A DNA stretch of 64,000 nt from Sphingobium sp. (GTDB taxonomy: Bacteria; Pseudomonadota; Alphaproteobacteria; Sphingomonadales; Sphingomonadaceae). Positions 16,550-25,652 of the stretch are shown piece after piece (positions within the stretch are counted from its first letter, which is position 1; each line of letters starts with the position of its first letter). The position numbers and the translations under genes are program-made. The stretch is from contig JAGIAZ010000008.1 of assembly GCA_017744605.1 (NCBI GenBank), positions 100,750 to 164,749 on the forward strand. The letters are read 5' to 3'. The notes beneath the pieces were generated by a model that was not told the DNA's origin, made no database searches, and saw only the letters and a program-made list of their open reading frames with translations.

Positions 16550-17914
16550 ATGCGCAAATATATCCTCCTGGCGATCCTGTCGCTGATCATCGCCGCAGGC
16601 GGCGTGTATCTCTACCTGTCCCGGCCGGACATCGCCCGGCTGCAGGAAAATGCGCTGGAGGGCCGGGAGCCCAAATTTACCGAGCCTCGAAAGCAGATCA
16701 TCCCGACGGTGGCCATCGCCAAGCCGGTCGGCTGGGCCAAGGACGCAGCGCCCGTTCCCGCCAAGGGCCTCAAGGTCAACCGCTTCTTTGCCGGCCTCGA
16801 CCATCCGCGCAATCTGCTGCTTCTGCCGAACGGCGACGTGCTGGTGGCCGAGACCAACTCGCCGCCACGGCCGAAGAGCAGCCTGACCGACATCGTGATG
16901 GGCTGGTTCATGGGACAGGCGGGCGCGGATACGCCGTCCGCCAATCGCATCGCGCTCCTCCGCGACAGCAATGGCGATGGCGTCGCGGACCAGCATTTCG
17001 TCCTGCTGCAGGGCCTTAACTCGCCCCAGGGCATGGCGCTTGTCGGCGACACGCTCTACGTCGCCAATACCGACAGCCTGGTCGCCGTGCCCTATAAGGA
17101 CGGCGACACCCGGATCACCGCCAAGCCGCGCAAGATCGCCAATCTGCCCGCAAGCGCCCCCAATTATCACTGGGGCCGCGACCTCGTCGCGAATGCGGAC
17201 GGGACCAAGCTCTACGTCGCGGTCGGATCGAACAGCAATATCGCCGAGAATGGCATCGAAAGTGAGGATAATCGCGCGGCGGTCCTCGAAATCGATCTCA
17301 AGAAGGGCGAGGCGATCGTCTATGCTAGCGGACTGCGCAACCCGACCGCGCTGGCATGGAACCCGTGGAACGGCGATCTCTGGGGTGTCGTCAACGAGCG
17401 CGACATGCTCGGCTCCGACCTGCCCCCCGATTATCTGACCGAGATCCAGTTCGGCGCATTCTACGGCTGGCCATGGAATTACTGGGGCGGCTACGAGGAT
17501 AAGCGCGTCGAGCCGGGCAGGCCTGAACTGCGCGAATATACCCATCGCCCCGACTTCGGACTCGGCGCGCATGTGGCGCCGGTCGGCCTTGCCTTCTCGA
17601 ACGGCGCGGCGCTGGGCGCTCCCTTCGATCATGGCGCCTATATCGGCCTGCACGGCAGCTGGAACCGCAAGCCGCTGGCCGGATACAAGGTCGTCTATGT
17701 CGCCTTTGACGGGACCGGCCATCCGACCGGCAAGCCCGTCGACCTGCTGACCGGCTTCCTCAACGGCAAGGACGAGGCGCAGGGGCGCCCGGTCGACGCG
17801 CTCGTTCTCAAGGATGGCTCATTGCTGATCAGCGACGATCTCGGCGGCATCGTCTGGCGCGTCAGCAATCCCGCGGCACCGAAGCCTGAGACGCCGCCGG
17901 CGCCTGCATCGTAA
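16550..17914 (+). CDS. Sorbosone/glucose dehydrogenase family beta-propeller protein
   Basis: 454 residues with an N-terminal signal anchor (MRKYILLAILSLIIAAGGVY). The propeller shows LDHPRNLLLLPNGDVLVAETNS, SPQGMALVGDTLYVAN, YASGLRNPTALAWNP and HGSWNRKPLAGYKV, the pattern of GSDH-type PQQ aldose/sorbosone dehydrogenases. These oxidise aldoses or sorbosone in the periplasm with PQQ; members anchored by a TM helix often have unknown substrates. No PQQ biosynthesis genes are in the window. Confidence 0.88.
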   Translation: MRKYILLAILSLIIAAGGVYLYLSRPDIARLQENALEGREPKFTEPRKQIIPTVAIAKPVGWAKDAAPVPAKGLKVNRFFAGLDHPRNLLLLPNGDVLVAETNSPPRPKSSLTDIVMGWFMGQAGADTPSANRIALLRDSNGDGVADQHFVLLQGLNSPQGMALVGDTLYVANTDSLVAVPYKDGDTRITAKPRKIANLPASAPNYHWGRDLVANADGTKLYVAVGSNSNIAENGIESEDNRAAVLEIDLKKGEAIVYASGLRNPTALAWNPWNGDLWGVVNERDMLGSDLPPDYLTEIQFGAFYGWPWNYWGGYEDKRVEPGRPELREYTHRPDFGLGAHVAPVGLAFSNGAALGAPFDHGAYIGLHGSWNRKPLAGYKVVYVAFDGTGHPTGKPVDLLTGFLNGKDEAQGRPVDALVLKDGSLLISDDLGGIVWRVSNPAAPKPETPPAPAS

Positions 17915-17929
17915 CGCTTCAAAAAGGAA

Positions 17930-18028
17930 ATGCGATGGCTGGGTACGAACAGGACATTTATTCCGACCGATCCCAATAAGCCCAACACGCTGACCGGTGG
18001 AGCGGCCGCTGCGCTCGATTTCGATTAA
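17930..18028 (+). CDS. Possible 32-residue ORF of unknown function
   Basis: ATG at 17930 opens a 32-codon frame (MRWLGTNRTFIPTDPNKPN..ALDFD) directly after an AAAAAGGAA stretch. The frame ends within the stop region of the convergent DUF815 gene. The spacing of AGGAA to this ATG is too short; it is better placed for ATG 17935 in another frame, which gives only 14 codons. Nothing is recognised. Confidence 0.25.
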   Translation: MRWLGTNRTFIPTDPNKPNTLTGGAAAALDFD

Positions 18029-18849
18029 TCCAGCGTCCGTCCGGCGCGGCCGGCGAGCTCGACGATATATTGCCAGGCGACGCGGCCCGAGCGGCTGCCG
18101 CGCTGGGTCGCCCACTGGATTGCGGCGGCGGGTTCGAAATCGAGGCCGTAGCGCTCGGCATAGCTGGCCACGGCCGCGACGTAATGGTCCTGGTCCATGG
18201 CGTGGAAGCCGAGCGACAGGCCGAAGCGGTCGGACAAAGCGAGCTTGTCGTCGACCACGTCGCGCTTGTTGATCGGATCGTCCTGCTCGCTCATCGAGCG
18301 CGCGACGATGTGTCGCCGGTTGGACGTCGCATAGAGCCGGACATTGCTGCGGCGGCTCGATGCGCCGCCCTGCAATAGCGAGCGCAGCGCCCGGGCATCC
18401 GCGGCGAAATCGCCGTCGAAGCCGAGATCGTCAATGTAGAGGATGATGGGCCGATCGATCCCACGCAGCAGCGTGAAGAGCGCCGCGAGACTCCGCAGAT
18501 CGTCTGTTGCGACCTCGATGAGCGCCAGGGGCAAGCCTTCCTTCTGCACTTCCCCGACACAGGCTGCGACGGTGGCGGATTTGCCTGTGCCGCGCGCGCC
18601 CCAGAGCAGGATGTCATGCGCGGCATGGCCCTGCGCGAGGCGACGGCTATTGTCGAGACAGGCGGCTTTCTGCGCATCGATGCCAGTCAGCAAGGCATAG
18701 TCGAGCGGCGCGAAGGCGATCGGCGCGAGACGCCGGCTGTCCCAGCGATAGGCCGGATGCGCCTCGAGATCGATGGGTTCGGGTTCGGCAGGCGCAAGGC
18801 GCTCGAGCGCTTCGGCGATGCGGGTCAGCAATTGTCTGTCTTCGGTCAT
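18025..18849 (-). CDS. DUF815 family AAA-type ATPase
   Basis: 274 residues. Walker A is GARGTGKS (about residue 80), Walker B LYIDDLGFD, and a sensor-like YATSNRRHIVAR follows. The order ATP site, LLQGGASSRRSNVRLYATSNRRH, SDRFGLSLGF matches DUF815, annotated as a DnaA/RuvB-like P-loop ATPase of unknown cellular role. ATG at 18849 is chosen because the upstream 37-codon extension has no similarity and would overlap the divergent Sua5 promoter. Confidence 0.88.
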   Translation of the reverse strand: MTEDRQLLTRIAEALERLAPAEPEPIDLEAHPAYRWDSRRLAPIAFAPLDYALLTGIDAQKAACLDNSRRLAQGHAAHDILLWGARGTGKSATVAACVGEVQKEGLPLALIEVATDDLRSLAALFTLLRGIDRPIILYIDDLGFDGDFAADARALRSLLQGGASSRRSNVRLYATSNRRHIVARSMSEQDDPINKRDVVDDKLALSDRFGLSLGFHAMDQDHYVAAVASYAERYGLDFEPAAAIQWATQRGSRSGRVAWQYIVELAGRAGRTLD

Positions 18850-18938
18850 GGCCGCCCTCCCGTACGGCAAGTGCGCCGCGCGGCAAAGATCATAGATGGC
18901 GGCTTCATCCCGCCGTGCAGCGCCGCTATAGGCAGCGC

Positions 18939-19892
18939 ATGCCGCACCGGGTCCAGACATTCGTTACACAGATGCGCCCTTATGATGACGCATCGCTTGC
19001 CGAGGCGGCGACGCTCATTCGCATGGGTGAGCCGGTCGCGGCGCCGACCGAGACGGTCTACGGTCTCGCCGCCGACGCGACCAATGCCGCGGCTATTGCC
19101 CGCATCTATGCGGCCAAAGGGCGGCCCAGCTTCAACCCGCTTATCGTCCATGTCGCGGATATCGCCATGGCTCGGCGGCTGGTCGCCTTTTCGCCGTCTG
19201 CCGAGGCGCTGGCGGAGGCTTTCTGGCCGGGCGCGCTGACGATGGTGCTGCCGCGGCTCCCCGATTGCCCGGTCGCCGATCTGGCGAGCGCTGGCTTGCG
19301 GACGCTTGCGGTCCGCCTGCCGTCGCATCCCGCGATGCGTGCGCTCATTGCCGCGGCCGGTGTTCCGCTGGCCGCCCCTTCCGCCAATCACTCCGGCGGC
19401 ATCAGCCCCACGCGCGCAAGCCATGTGCTTGCCAGCCTCGGCGGACGCATTCCCTTCATTCTCGATGCGGGTGCGACCTCGGACGGTGTGGAGTCGACGA
19501 TCGTGCGTCCCGAGGCGGGTCGAATCGTCTTGCTGCGCCCGGGACCGGTGACAGCGGCGATGATCGAGGATGCGGCCGGCCTTCCGGTCGTGCAGGCGTC
19601 GGGCGAGGGGATCAGCGCGCCGGGGCAGCTCGAGAGCCATTATGCCCCCTCCAAGCCGCTGCGGTTGAACTGTATCGCGCCGGCCGCCGACCAATATCAT
19701 ATCGGCTTCGGCCCCGGGCCGAGCCATTACAGCCTGTCGGCCAGGGGCGATCTGGTCGAAGCGGCGGCCAATCTCTTCGCGGCGTTGCATGAGGCCGACG
19801 CAAGCACATTGTCGCGCATCTCCGTGGCGCCCATTCCGAACGAAGGGATCGGCGTCGCGATCAACGACCGGTTGAAGCGCGCAGCCGTCTGA
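18939..19892 (+). CDS. L-threonylcarbamoyladenylate synthase (Sua5/YwlC type)
   Basis: 317 residues: YrdC domain with GEPVAAPTETVYGLAADATN and KGRPSFNPLIVHV for the ATP/threonine pocket, PSANHSGGISPT, followed by a linker and C-terminal Sua5 domain (HYAPSKPLRL). It makes threonylcarbamoyl-AMP for the t6A37 modification of ANN-decoding tRNAs. ATG at 18939 follows CTATAGGC by 5 bases, suggesting a very short leader; ATG at 18972 (MRPYDDAS) is an alternative start. Confidence 0.92.
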   Translation: MPHRVQTFVTQMRPYDDASLAEAATLIRMGEPVAAPTETVYGLAADATNAAAIARIYAAKGRPSFNPLIVHVADIAMARRLVAFSPSAEALAEAFWPGALTMVLPRLPDCPVADLASAGLRTLAVRLPSHPAMRALIAAAGVPLAAPSANHSGGISPTRASHVLASLGGRIPFILDAGATSDGVESTIVRPEAGRIVLLRPGPVTAAMIEDAAGLPVVQASGEGISAPGQLESHYAPSKPLRLNCIAPAADQYHIGFGPGPSHYSLSARGDLVEAAANLFAALHEADASTLSRISVAPIPNEGIGVAINDRLKRAAV

Positions 19893-19904
19893 TCGGGTGC
19901 CTGA

Positions 19905-20126
19905 TCAACTGCCGTCACAATAATAGGGATCGTAGCGCTCCTTGCAGCGCTTGCGCAGTTCGCGCCCGCGCGTCCGGTCGGCTTCGTCGCCGCTGACCGT
20001 CGCCCAGTCTGCGGCCTTGGCCGTTGCCTTGATCGGCGCCGTGACGACCTTCGTGACGCAACTCGGGAGGAAGAGCAGGGCGCCTGCCGCGAGCGACGCG
20101 GCGGCAGGCTTTGGAAATCGCATCAT
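19905..20126 (-). CDS. Small lipoprotein
   Basis: 73 residues. Signal peptide with lipobox LPSC at about residue 22-25 (MRFPKPAAASLAAGALLFLPSC), then a short mature part rich in Lys/Arg ending YYCDGS. Probably an outer- or inner-membrane lipoprotein of unknown role. Two consecutive ATGs at 20126/20123 follow GAGGTGACC. Confidence 0.7.
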   Translation of the reverse strand: MMRFPKPAAASLAAGALLFLPSCVTKVVTAPIKATAKAADWATVSGDEADRTRGRELRKRCKERYDPYYCDGS

Positions 20127-20227
20127 GGTCACCTCGGTCTCGTCCCCGTGGGCACCATAGCGTGCCGAACACGGCGGCAAAATGACGGGAGACGGGATGA
20201 GGCGCGGATAAGCCCAGCCGGTGGGGT

Positions 20228-20758
20228 TCAGTCCTTCACATGCGCCGCGAATTTTTTGCGCAGCTTCTGCAGCTTGGGCGGGATGACCGCCATGCAATAA
20301 GGATTGCGGTCGCCGACGCGCGCCCAATAGTCCTGATGATAGTCCTCGGCCGGCCACCAATGGCTCTCGGGCTCGATCGTCGTGATGATCGGATCCGCGA
20401 AATCGGCCTGCGCCTCGGCCAGCGCCGCGCGCGCGAGCGCTGCCTCTTCCTCGTTATGCGGGAAAATCGCCGAACGATACTGCGTGCCGACGTCGTTGCC
20501 CTGGCGGTTCAGCGTGGTCGGGTCGTGCGTGGCGAAAAAGACGCGCAGCAGGTCGGCATAGCCGATCTGTTCCGGATCGTAGGTGATGCGGATCGCCTCG
20601 GCATGACCGGTCCTCCCCGTGCACACCTCCTCATAGGTCGGGTTGTCCTTCGTCCCGCCTAGATAGCCGTTCTCGACCTTCTCCACGCCCTTGAGATCCT
20701 GGTAGACCGCTTCCGTACACCAGAAGCAGCCGCCGGCCAGTGTCGCAGTCGCGCTCAT
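20228..20758 (-). CDS. msrA: Peptide-methionine (S)-S-oxide reductase MsrA
   Basis: 176 residues, complete MsrA fold. Catalytic GGCFWCTEA near the N-terminus (Cys at residues 11 and 14), NPTYEEVCTGRTGHAE, and the substrate pocket DYHQDYW. It repairs methionine-S-sulfoxide in proteins with thioredoxin. ATG at 20758 is the normal family start (MSATATLAGGCFWC). The gene lies 69 bases downstream of argC on the same strand. Confidence 0.96.
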   Translation of the reverse strand: MSATATLAGGCFWCTEAVYQDLKGVEKVENGYLGGTKDNPTYEEVCTGRTGHAEAIRITYDPEQIGYADLLRVFFATHDPTTLNRQGNDVGTQYRSAIFPHNEEEAALARAALAEAQADFADPIITTIEPESHWWPAEDYHQDYWARVGDRNPYCMAVIPPKLQKLRKKFAAHVKD

Positions 20759-20827
20759 TCGCGTCCGTCCTTTCCAGATGTCCGTATGGCGCCGATGTAG
20801 GAATTCGGCGTCCGTTCGCAAGACGGC

Positions 20828-21754
20828 CTAGAGGCGCAGACCCGCCGTCTCGTGCAGACCGGCCATGAGGTTCAGGTTCTGCACCGCCGCGCCCGACGCG
20901 CCCTTGCCGAGATTGTCGAGCGCCGCGACCAGGCGGACCTGTTCGCTCGCCGGATCGGCGAAGACGAAGAGACGCATGGCGTCGCTATCCTTCATGAGCT
21001 CGATCGGCAATGTCGCCGGCTCATAGCTCGCCTCGACCGAGATGATCGGCGAGAGCGCATAATGCTCGGCGAGCGCGCCGCGCAGCGTGTCCGCATTCGC
21101 GTCCTTGGCGAACATGGCGTGATGCAGCGGCACGTCGACGATCATGCCCGAATAGACCGGAGCGACCGATGGCGCGAACAAGGGCCGGTGCGTGAGGCCG
21201 CACCGCGTCTGCATCTCCGGCACATGCTTGTGTGCGAGCGTCAGGCCATAAGTGCGCCAGGCCGTCGGTGCGCCATCTGTGCCTTCATAGTCGGCGATCA
21301 TCGACTTGCCGCCGCCCGAATAGCCCGAGACGGCATTGCAGGTGAGCAACGTGTCGGCCGGCAGCAGGCCATGCTCCACCAGCGGCGCGACGAGGGCGAT
21401 GAAACCGGTCGAATAGCAGCCGGGATTGGAGACGAAACGGGCGTTGGCCACCGCGTGATGGCCCGAGATCTCGGGCAGGCCGAAGACCCAGCCCTCGGCC
21501 GTGCGATATGCGGTGGAGGCATCGATCACGCGCGTCGTGTCGTTGGCGATCATGCCCACCGCGGCGCGCGCCGCGTCGTCAGGCAGGCAGAGGACCACGA
21601 TGTCGGCGCTGTTGATCGCGTCGGCGCGCGCAGCATCGTCCTTGCGCGCGGCGTCGTCCAGTTCGATGAGCGAAAACTCGGTCCGTCCGGCAAGCCGGTC
21701 CCGGATCTGGATGCCCGTGGTGCCGGCGGCACCGTCGATGAAAACCTCGGTCAT
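20828..21754 (-). CDS. argC: N-acetyl-gamma-glutamyl-phosphate reductase (type 2)
   Basis: 308 residues, the short ArgC form. NADP site IDGAAGTTGIQIRDRL, catalytic cysteine in VSNPGCYSTGFIAL, and AVSGYSGGGKSMI. It reduces N-acetylglutamyl phosphate to the semialdehyde in arginine synthesis. The start ATG overlaps the stop of the NlpC/P60 gene (ATGA at 21751-21754), so both are probably translated from one mRNA although functionally unrelated. Confidence 0.96.
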   Translation of the reverse strand: MTEVFIDGAAGTTGIQIRDRLAGRTEFSLIELDDAARKDDAARADAINSADIVVLCLPDDAARAAVGMIANDTTRVIDASTAYRTAEGWVFGLPEISGHHAVANARFVSNPGCYSTGFIALVAPLVEHGLLPADTLLTCNAVSGYSGGGKSMIADYEGTDGAPTAWRTYGLTLAHKHVPEMQTRCGLTHRPLFAPSVAPVYSGMIVDVPLHHAMFAKDANADTLRGALAEHYALSPIISVEASYEPATLPIELMKDSDAMRLFVFADPASEQVRLVAALDNLGKGASGAAVQNLNLMAGLHETAGLRL

Positions 21755-22659
21755 GGCGATACTCTTCGTCTGGCCGTCACCGGCCTTTCATGCTTGTCCG
21801 CGAGCCGCGCGATGACATCCGCGAGCGGCTCGATCGTGACGGCCATCCAGTGCGCATTGGCATGGATGAGCCGTTCGGCGTCGGCCATGAAGCCGACATG
21901 GCCGGGGAAGAAGACAATGTCTCCTCGTCGGAGTTCGGCATGATCGTCGAGTAACGTGCCGACGGCGTCGGCCTGCTGGTCGGTGTCGCGCGGGGCCGCG
22001 ATGCCGCAGGCAGAGAGCGCGACCTGCACAAGGCCCGAGCAATCATGGCCGAGACCGCCGCGCCCGCCCCAGACATAGGGCGAACCGAGATGCCGCTCGG
22101 CGACGGCGACCCAGTCGGACTCGGTGTCGCCGATCGGCCGGACATGCCGCGCGTGGACAAAGCCGTCTTCGGTGACGAGGAAATCGCCTTCGATCACGCC
22201 CGCCAGTCTGGACTGCGCGGGATAGCGCGCCTTGATCGGCGATTTGATGTCGGGCGCCGTGAAGAGCGGCGCTGCTCCCATCGTCTCATGCGTCGCGGCG
22301 ATCGGCTCGCCGAGAGCGTCGGACGGGAGATAGCCGACATAATGGTCATGGCCGCAATAGCCCCAGGCCCAGCCACCCCGGACATCGAGCATGTGGAATG
22401 CCTCGCCGTACAGAAGCTCGGTAATAGCGGTCGCCGATGCATCGGGTGCGCCGCGCACCGGCACCGATGTCGTGACCACGCCGCGCGTCACCGGCTGTGC
22501 ATAATGCGGCGCGAAATAGAGGCTGGCCAGCGCGACATCCGCGAGGTCCGGGCGGATCGCTTTCACGCGCGCGTCATAGCCTTGCGAGACGCCATCGAGA
22601 CGAACCCGCTGACGCTCGAACGAGTGAAACGATATATGGCCTGGCAAATCCTGCTTCAT
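21751..22659 (-). CDS. C40 family peptidase (NlpC/P60) with SH3-like domains
   Basis: 302 residues. The N-terminal part holds SH3b-like wall-binding segments (GEAFHMLDVRGGWAWGY, YVGYLPSDAL). The C-terminal NlpC/P60 domain has the Cys in GHDCSGLVQ, the His in FFPGHVGFM and a third polar residue at HANAHWMAV. Such enzymes cut D-Glu-mDAP type peptide links. No clear signal peptide, so it may be cytosolic (peptide recycling) or anchored otherwise. ATG at 22659 is preferred to TTG at 22677. Confidence 0.9.
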   Translation of the reverse strand: MKQDLPGHISFHSFERQRVRLDGVSQGYDARVKAIRPDLADVALASLYFAPHYAQPVTRGVVTTSVPVRGAPDASATAITELLYGEAFHMLDVRGGWAWGYCGHDHYVGYLPSDALGEPIAATHETMGAAPLFTAPDIKSPIKARYPAQSRLAGVIEGDFLVTEDGFVHARHVRPIGDTESDWVAVAERHLGSPYVWGGRGGLGHDCSGLVQVALSACGIAAPRDTDQQADAVGTLLDDHAELRRGDIVFFPGHVGFMADAERLIHANAHWMAVTIEPLADVIARLADKHERPVTARRRVSP

Positions 22660-22714
22660 CGGCGCCCACTGCGCCAAAAGGCCTTAACGGGTCAAGTCGT
22701 GTGCCCCGAAGGCC

Positions 22715-23983
22715 TCACTTCAGGCTTTCGCCCGGTGTCGGCGGGATCTCCCGCGAGGCACGATTGATATTATCGGTGCGGGCGACATGCACGACGCCCA
22801 CCAGGGCCGCCAGAAAGCCTGAGACAGCGCCGACGGCGAGGGCCTGGCGCGGACCGAACTGATCCGCCACCCATCCGACCAGCGGCGCGCCGAGCGGCGT
22901 TCCGCCCATGACGATGGCCATGCGAATCGCCATGACACGGCCGCGCATCGTCGGCTCGGTGGTGAGCTGCATGAGGCTGTTGCTGGAATTGAGGAAGGAG
23001 AGGGACGCGATACCGATCATGACGAGCGCGGCGCCATAATACCAATAGCCCGGCGCCAGCGCGGCGAATGCGCAGCCGAGCCCGAAAGCGCCCGTGCCGA
23101 CGATGAGCTGGGCGAAGGTCGAGCGCGTCCGGCCGGCGGCGATCAGCGCGCCCGTGATCGTCCCGATCGCCATCATCGACGACAGCACGCCATAGCCACC
23201 CGCATCGGCGTGGAAGATACGCACGGCCATGGTCGAGGTGTAGATGGCGAAGTTCATGCCGAACGTGCCGATGAGGAACAGCATGACCAGCATCGCGATC
23301 AGGTCGGCGCGGCCCCGGACATAGCGTAGCCCTTCGGCGAAACTGCCGCGCATGAGGCGCGCACGCTGGGTGGGATGGAGTTCCTTGGTCCGCAGCATGA
23401 GCAGCGAGACGACCACCGCGAAATAGGAAACGCCGTTGAGCAGGAATGCCCAGCCGGTGCCGACTGATCCGATGAGCAGGCCCGCGGCTGCCGGGCCGAT
23501 CATGCGCGCGCCGTTGAAGGTCATGGAATTGAGGGCCACGGCATTGGCGAGATCCTCTTCGCCGACCATCTCCGACACGAACGTCTGCCGCGCCGGGGCG
23601 TCGAAGGCGGCAGCGGTGCCGAGCGCGAACGCGAAGATGTAGACCTGCCAGAGCTGGATGGTGCCGCCCAGCGTCATGAGGCCGAGGGCGATGGCAAGAA
23701 GGCCCATGACGCTTTGCGTGATCAGCATTAGTTTTCGCTGATTGAAGATATCGGCCGCCGCGCCCGTCCAGGGCAGGAAGAGCAATTGCGGCCCGAACTG
23801 CAGCCCGGTGACGATACCGACCTGCGCCGCGCTATGATGCGTCAGTTCGGTCAGAACCAGCCAGTCCTGCGCGATGCGCTGCATCCAGGTGCCGATATTC
23901 GAGACGAGCGATCCGGCCGCCCACAGGCGATAATTATAGACCCTTAAAGACCGAAATGTCCCCGCCGCCCAGGCACTCAGCAT
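22715..23983 (-). CDS. MFS transporter, MFS_3/EntS-like
   Basis: 422 residues with about 12 transmembrane helices. The start FRSLRVYNYRLWAAGSLVSNIGTWMQRIAQDWLV, followed by DRxxRR-equivalent AADIFNQRKLM and AFDAPARQTFV, matches the MFS_3 group (EntS and related exporters). Substrate unknown. Located 9 bases after pepA, in the same minus-strand unit. Confidence 0.88.
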   Translation of the reverse strand: MLSAWAAGTFRSLRVYNYRLWAAGSLVSNIGTWMQRIAQDWLVLTELTHHSAAQVGIVTGLQFGPQLLFLPWTGAAADIFNQRKLMLITQSVMGLLAIALGLMTLGGTIQLWQVYIFAFALGTAAAFDAPARQTFVSEMVGEEDLANAVALNSMTFNGARMIGPAAAGLLIGSVGTGWAFLLNGVSYFAVVVSLLMLRTKELHPTQRARLMRGSFAEGLRYVRGRADLIAMLVMLFLIGTFGMNFAIYTSTMAVRIFHADAGGYGVLSSMMAIGTITGALIAAGRTRSTFAQLIVGTGAFGLGCAFAALAPGYWYYGAALVMIGIASLSFLNSSNSLMQLTTEPTMRGRVMAIRMAIVMGGTPLGAPLVGWVADQFGPRQALAVGAVSGFLAALVGVVHVARTDNINRASREIPPTPGESLK

Positions 23984-23992
23984 CGCAGCCGC

Positions 23993-25384
23993 TCAGCGGC
24001 CATAGCGCGCTTGCAGCAGCGCGAAGGCGGCACGAAGCCCGTAGGCCTCGCCGCCCTTGGGCCGGCCGGGCTTGGCTGTGGGGCGCCAGGCAAAGGTATC
24101 GAAATGCACCCATTGCGCACTATCCGGCACGAAGCGCTGGAGGAAAAGCGCAGCCGTGATCGCGCCCGCGAAACCACTGTCGCCGCTGTTGTTCAGGTCG
24201 GCGATGTCGCTTTTGAAGAGGTCGTTATACGGCTCCCAAAGCGGCATGCGCCACACGGGGTCGTCCTGTGCGGCGCCGAGTTCGGACAGTTCCGCGGCCA
24301 GCGCGTCGTCATTGGCGAACATGGCGGGAAGATCGGGGCCCAGAGCGACCCGGGCCGCGCCGGTCAGCGTTGCGAAATCGAGGATCAGCTCGGGCTTGTT
24401 CTCGCCTGCCCTGGCGAGCGCGTCGGCCAGGATCAGTCGGCCTTCGGCATCGGTATTGCCGATCTCGACGGTCAGCCCCTTGCGGCTCTTCAGCACGTCG
24501 CCGGGGCGGAATGAATTGCCGCTGATCGCGTTTTCCGCGACCGGCAGCAGCAGATGCAGGCGCACGGGCAGATGCGCGGCCATGACCAGCTCAGCCAAGG
24601 CCAGCGCGTGCGCAGCGCCGCCCATATCCTTCTTCATGAGGCGCATGCCGGCGGCCGGCTTGATGTCGAGACCGCCGCTGTCGAAGGTGACGCCCTTGCC
24701 GACGATGGCAACACGCGGGTGCTCGTCGCGGCCCCAGTCCAGTTCGATGAGACGAGGCGCATTGGCGCGATCGGCGGCGCGGCCGACGGCGTGGATCATC
24801 GGATAGCCGCTCTCGAGCCCGTCGCCGCGCGTCACCGTCATGGCCGCCCCGAAACGGTCTGCGATGACACGGGCCTGCCGCTCCATATCGTCGGGGCCCA
24901 TGTCGGCCGTGGGCGTATTGACCATGTCGCGCACGAGGGCCGTCGCGCGCGCCATGCGCGCGGCAGGCTCAATCGCAGCGGGTTGCGGTGTCAGCAGCAC
25001 GCGCGGACCCTTCGCGGCCGGCTTTTCCTTGTAGCGCTCAAACTTGTAATGCGCGGTCATCCAGCCGAGAATCGCCGGGCCGGGTTCGCCGCTCGCGAGA
25101 CGATAGGTGCCTTCCGGCAGAATTTCTGCGAGCCGGGACAAGCACCAGCTGCTCAGGCTGGCAACATTCTTGACGCTGGCGACCGCCGACCAGTCCTGGC
25201 CATTGTCGCCGGGAATGACGGCATGAGCAAATGGCGTCGCCTTGAAGCCTTGCGCTTCGAGCGCCGTGCGGGTGCGCTCGGGCTGGTCATTGAGCCAGGC
25301 CTCATGGCTTTCGGCATCGATCAGATGAATGAGGTGGGCGGCCTGGGCGCTGTCTGGGCGCACAAGATCGGCTGGATCCGTCAT
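23993..25384 (-). CDS. pepA: Leucyl aminopeptidase family protein (M17)
   Basis: 463 residues. M17 catalytic half: GKGVTFDSGGLDIKPAAGM (Lys/Asp metal ligands), MKKDMGGAAHAL, and the family signature NTDAEGRLILADAL. It removes N-terminal residues from peptides using two metal ions, normally as a cytosolic hexamer. The N-terminal domain is less conserved. First gene of the minus-strand run pepA-MFS-NlpC/P60-argC-msrA. Confidence 0.92.
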   Translation of the reverse strand: MTDPADLVRPDSAQAAHLIHLIDAESHEAWLNDQPERTRTALEAQGFKATPFAHAVIPGDNGQDWSAVASVKNVASLSSWCLSRLAEILPEGTYRLASGEPGPAILGWMTAHYKFERYKEKPAAKGPRVLLTPQPAAIEPAARMARATALVRDMVNTPTADMGPDDMERQARVIADRFGAAMTVTRGDGLESGYPMIHAVGRAADRANAPRLIELDWGRDEHPRVAIVGKGVTFDSGGLDIKPAAGMRLMKKDMGGAAHALALAELVMAAHLPVRLHLLLPVAENAISGNSFRPGDVLKSRKGLTVEIGNTDAEGRLILADALARAGENKPELILDFATLTGAARVALGPDLPAMFANDDALAAELSELGAAQDDPVWRMPLWEPYNDLFKSDIADLNNSGDSGFAGAITAALFLQRFVPDSAQWVHFDTFAWRPTAKPGRPKGGEAYGLRAAFALLQARYGR

Positions 25385-25652
25385 GCCTCCGGATTAGGAG
25401 CCGCCGTTCGGTATCGCAAGGCTGTTCCTTGCCCTTCCGCGAGAGTATGACATTGTCAACGAAGGAGGGGATGGCGGACCGGTGCGCCAGCTTGGCCCAG
25501 CGCCCGGGCAATGAGGACACAACCCACGAAATTAGCCGCTTCGAGCGTGGTTTCTGCGCGAGACAATCGATGCAGTCCTACGTATAGCGAGGTCCGCAAG
25601 CGATTCGACGGCGCGTGCAGGGCGCCGAAAAGAGATAAAGGAGGAGCTGCAA
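25385..25652. other. Intergenic region before the aldolase operon
   Basis: Holds a perfect 11-bp dyad TGACATTGTCA (25448-25458), a candidate operator, between divergent pepA and the aldolase operon. A 38-codon frame (25471-25587) follows AAGGAGGGG but its sequence shows no similarity to anything recognised. The aldolase itself has AAAGGAGGAG at 25636-25645. Confidence 0.4.

Noticed and set aside
25471..25587. 38-codon ORF after AAGGAGGGG upstream of the aldolase
   Set aside because: Good ribosome site but no recognisable protein; more likely part of the leader region. Kept only as a note in the intergenic entry.
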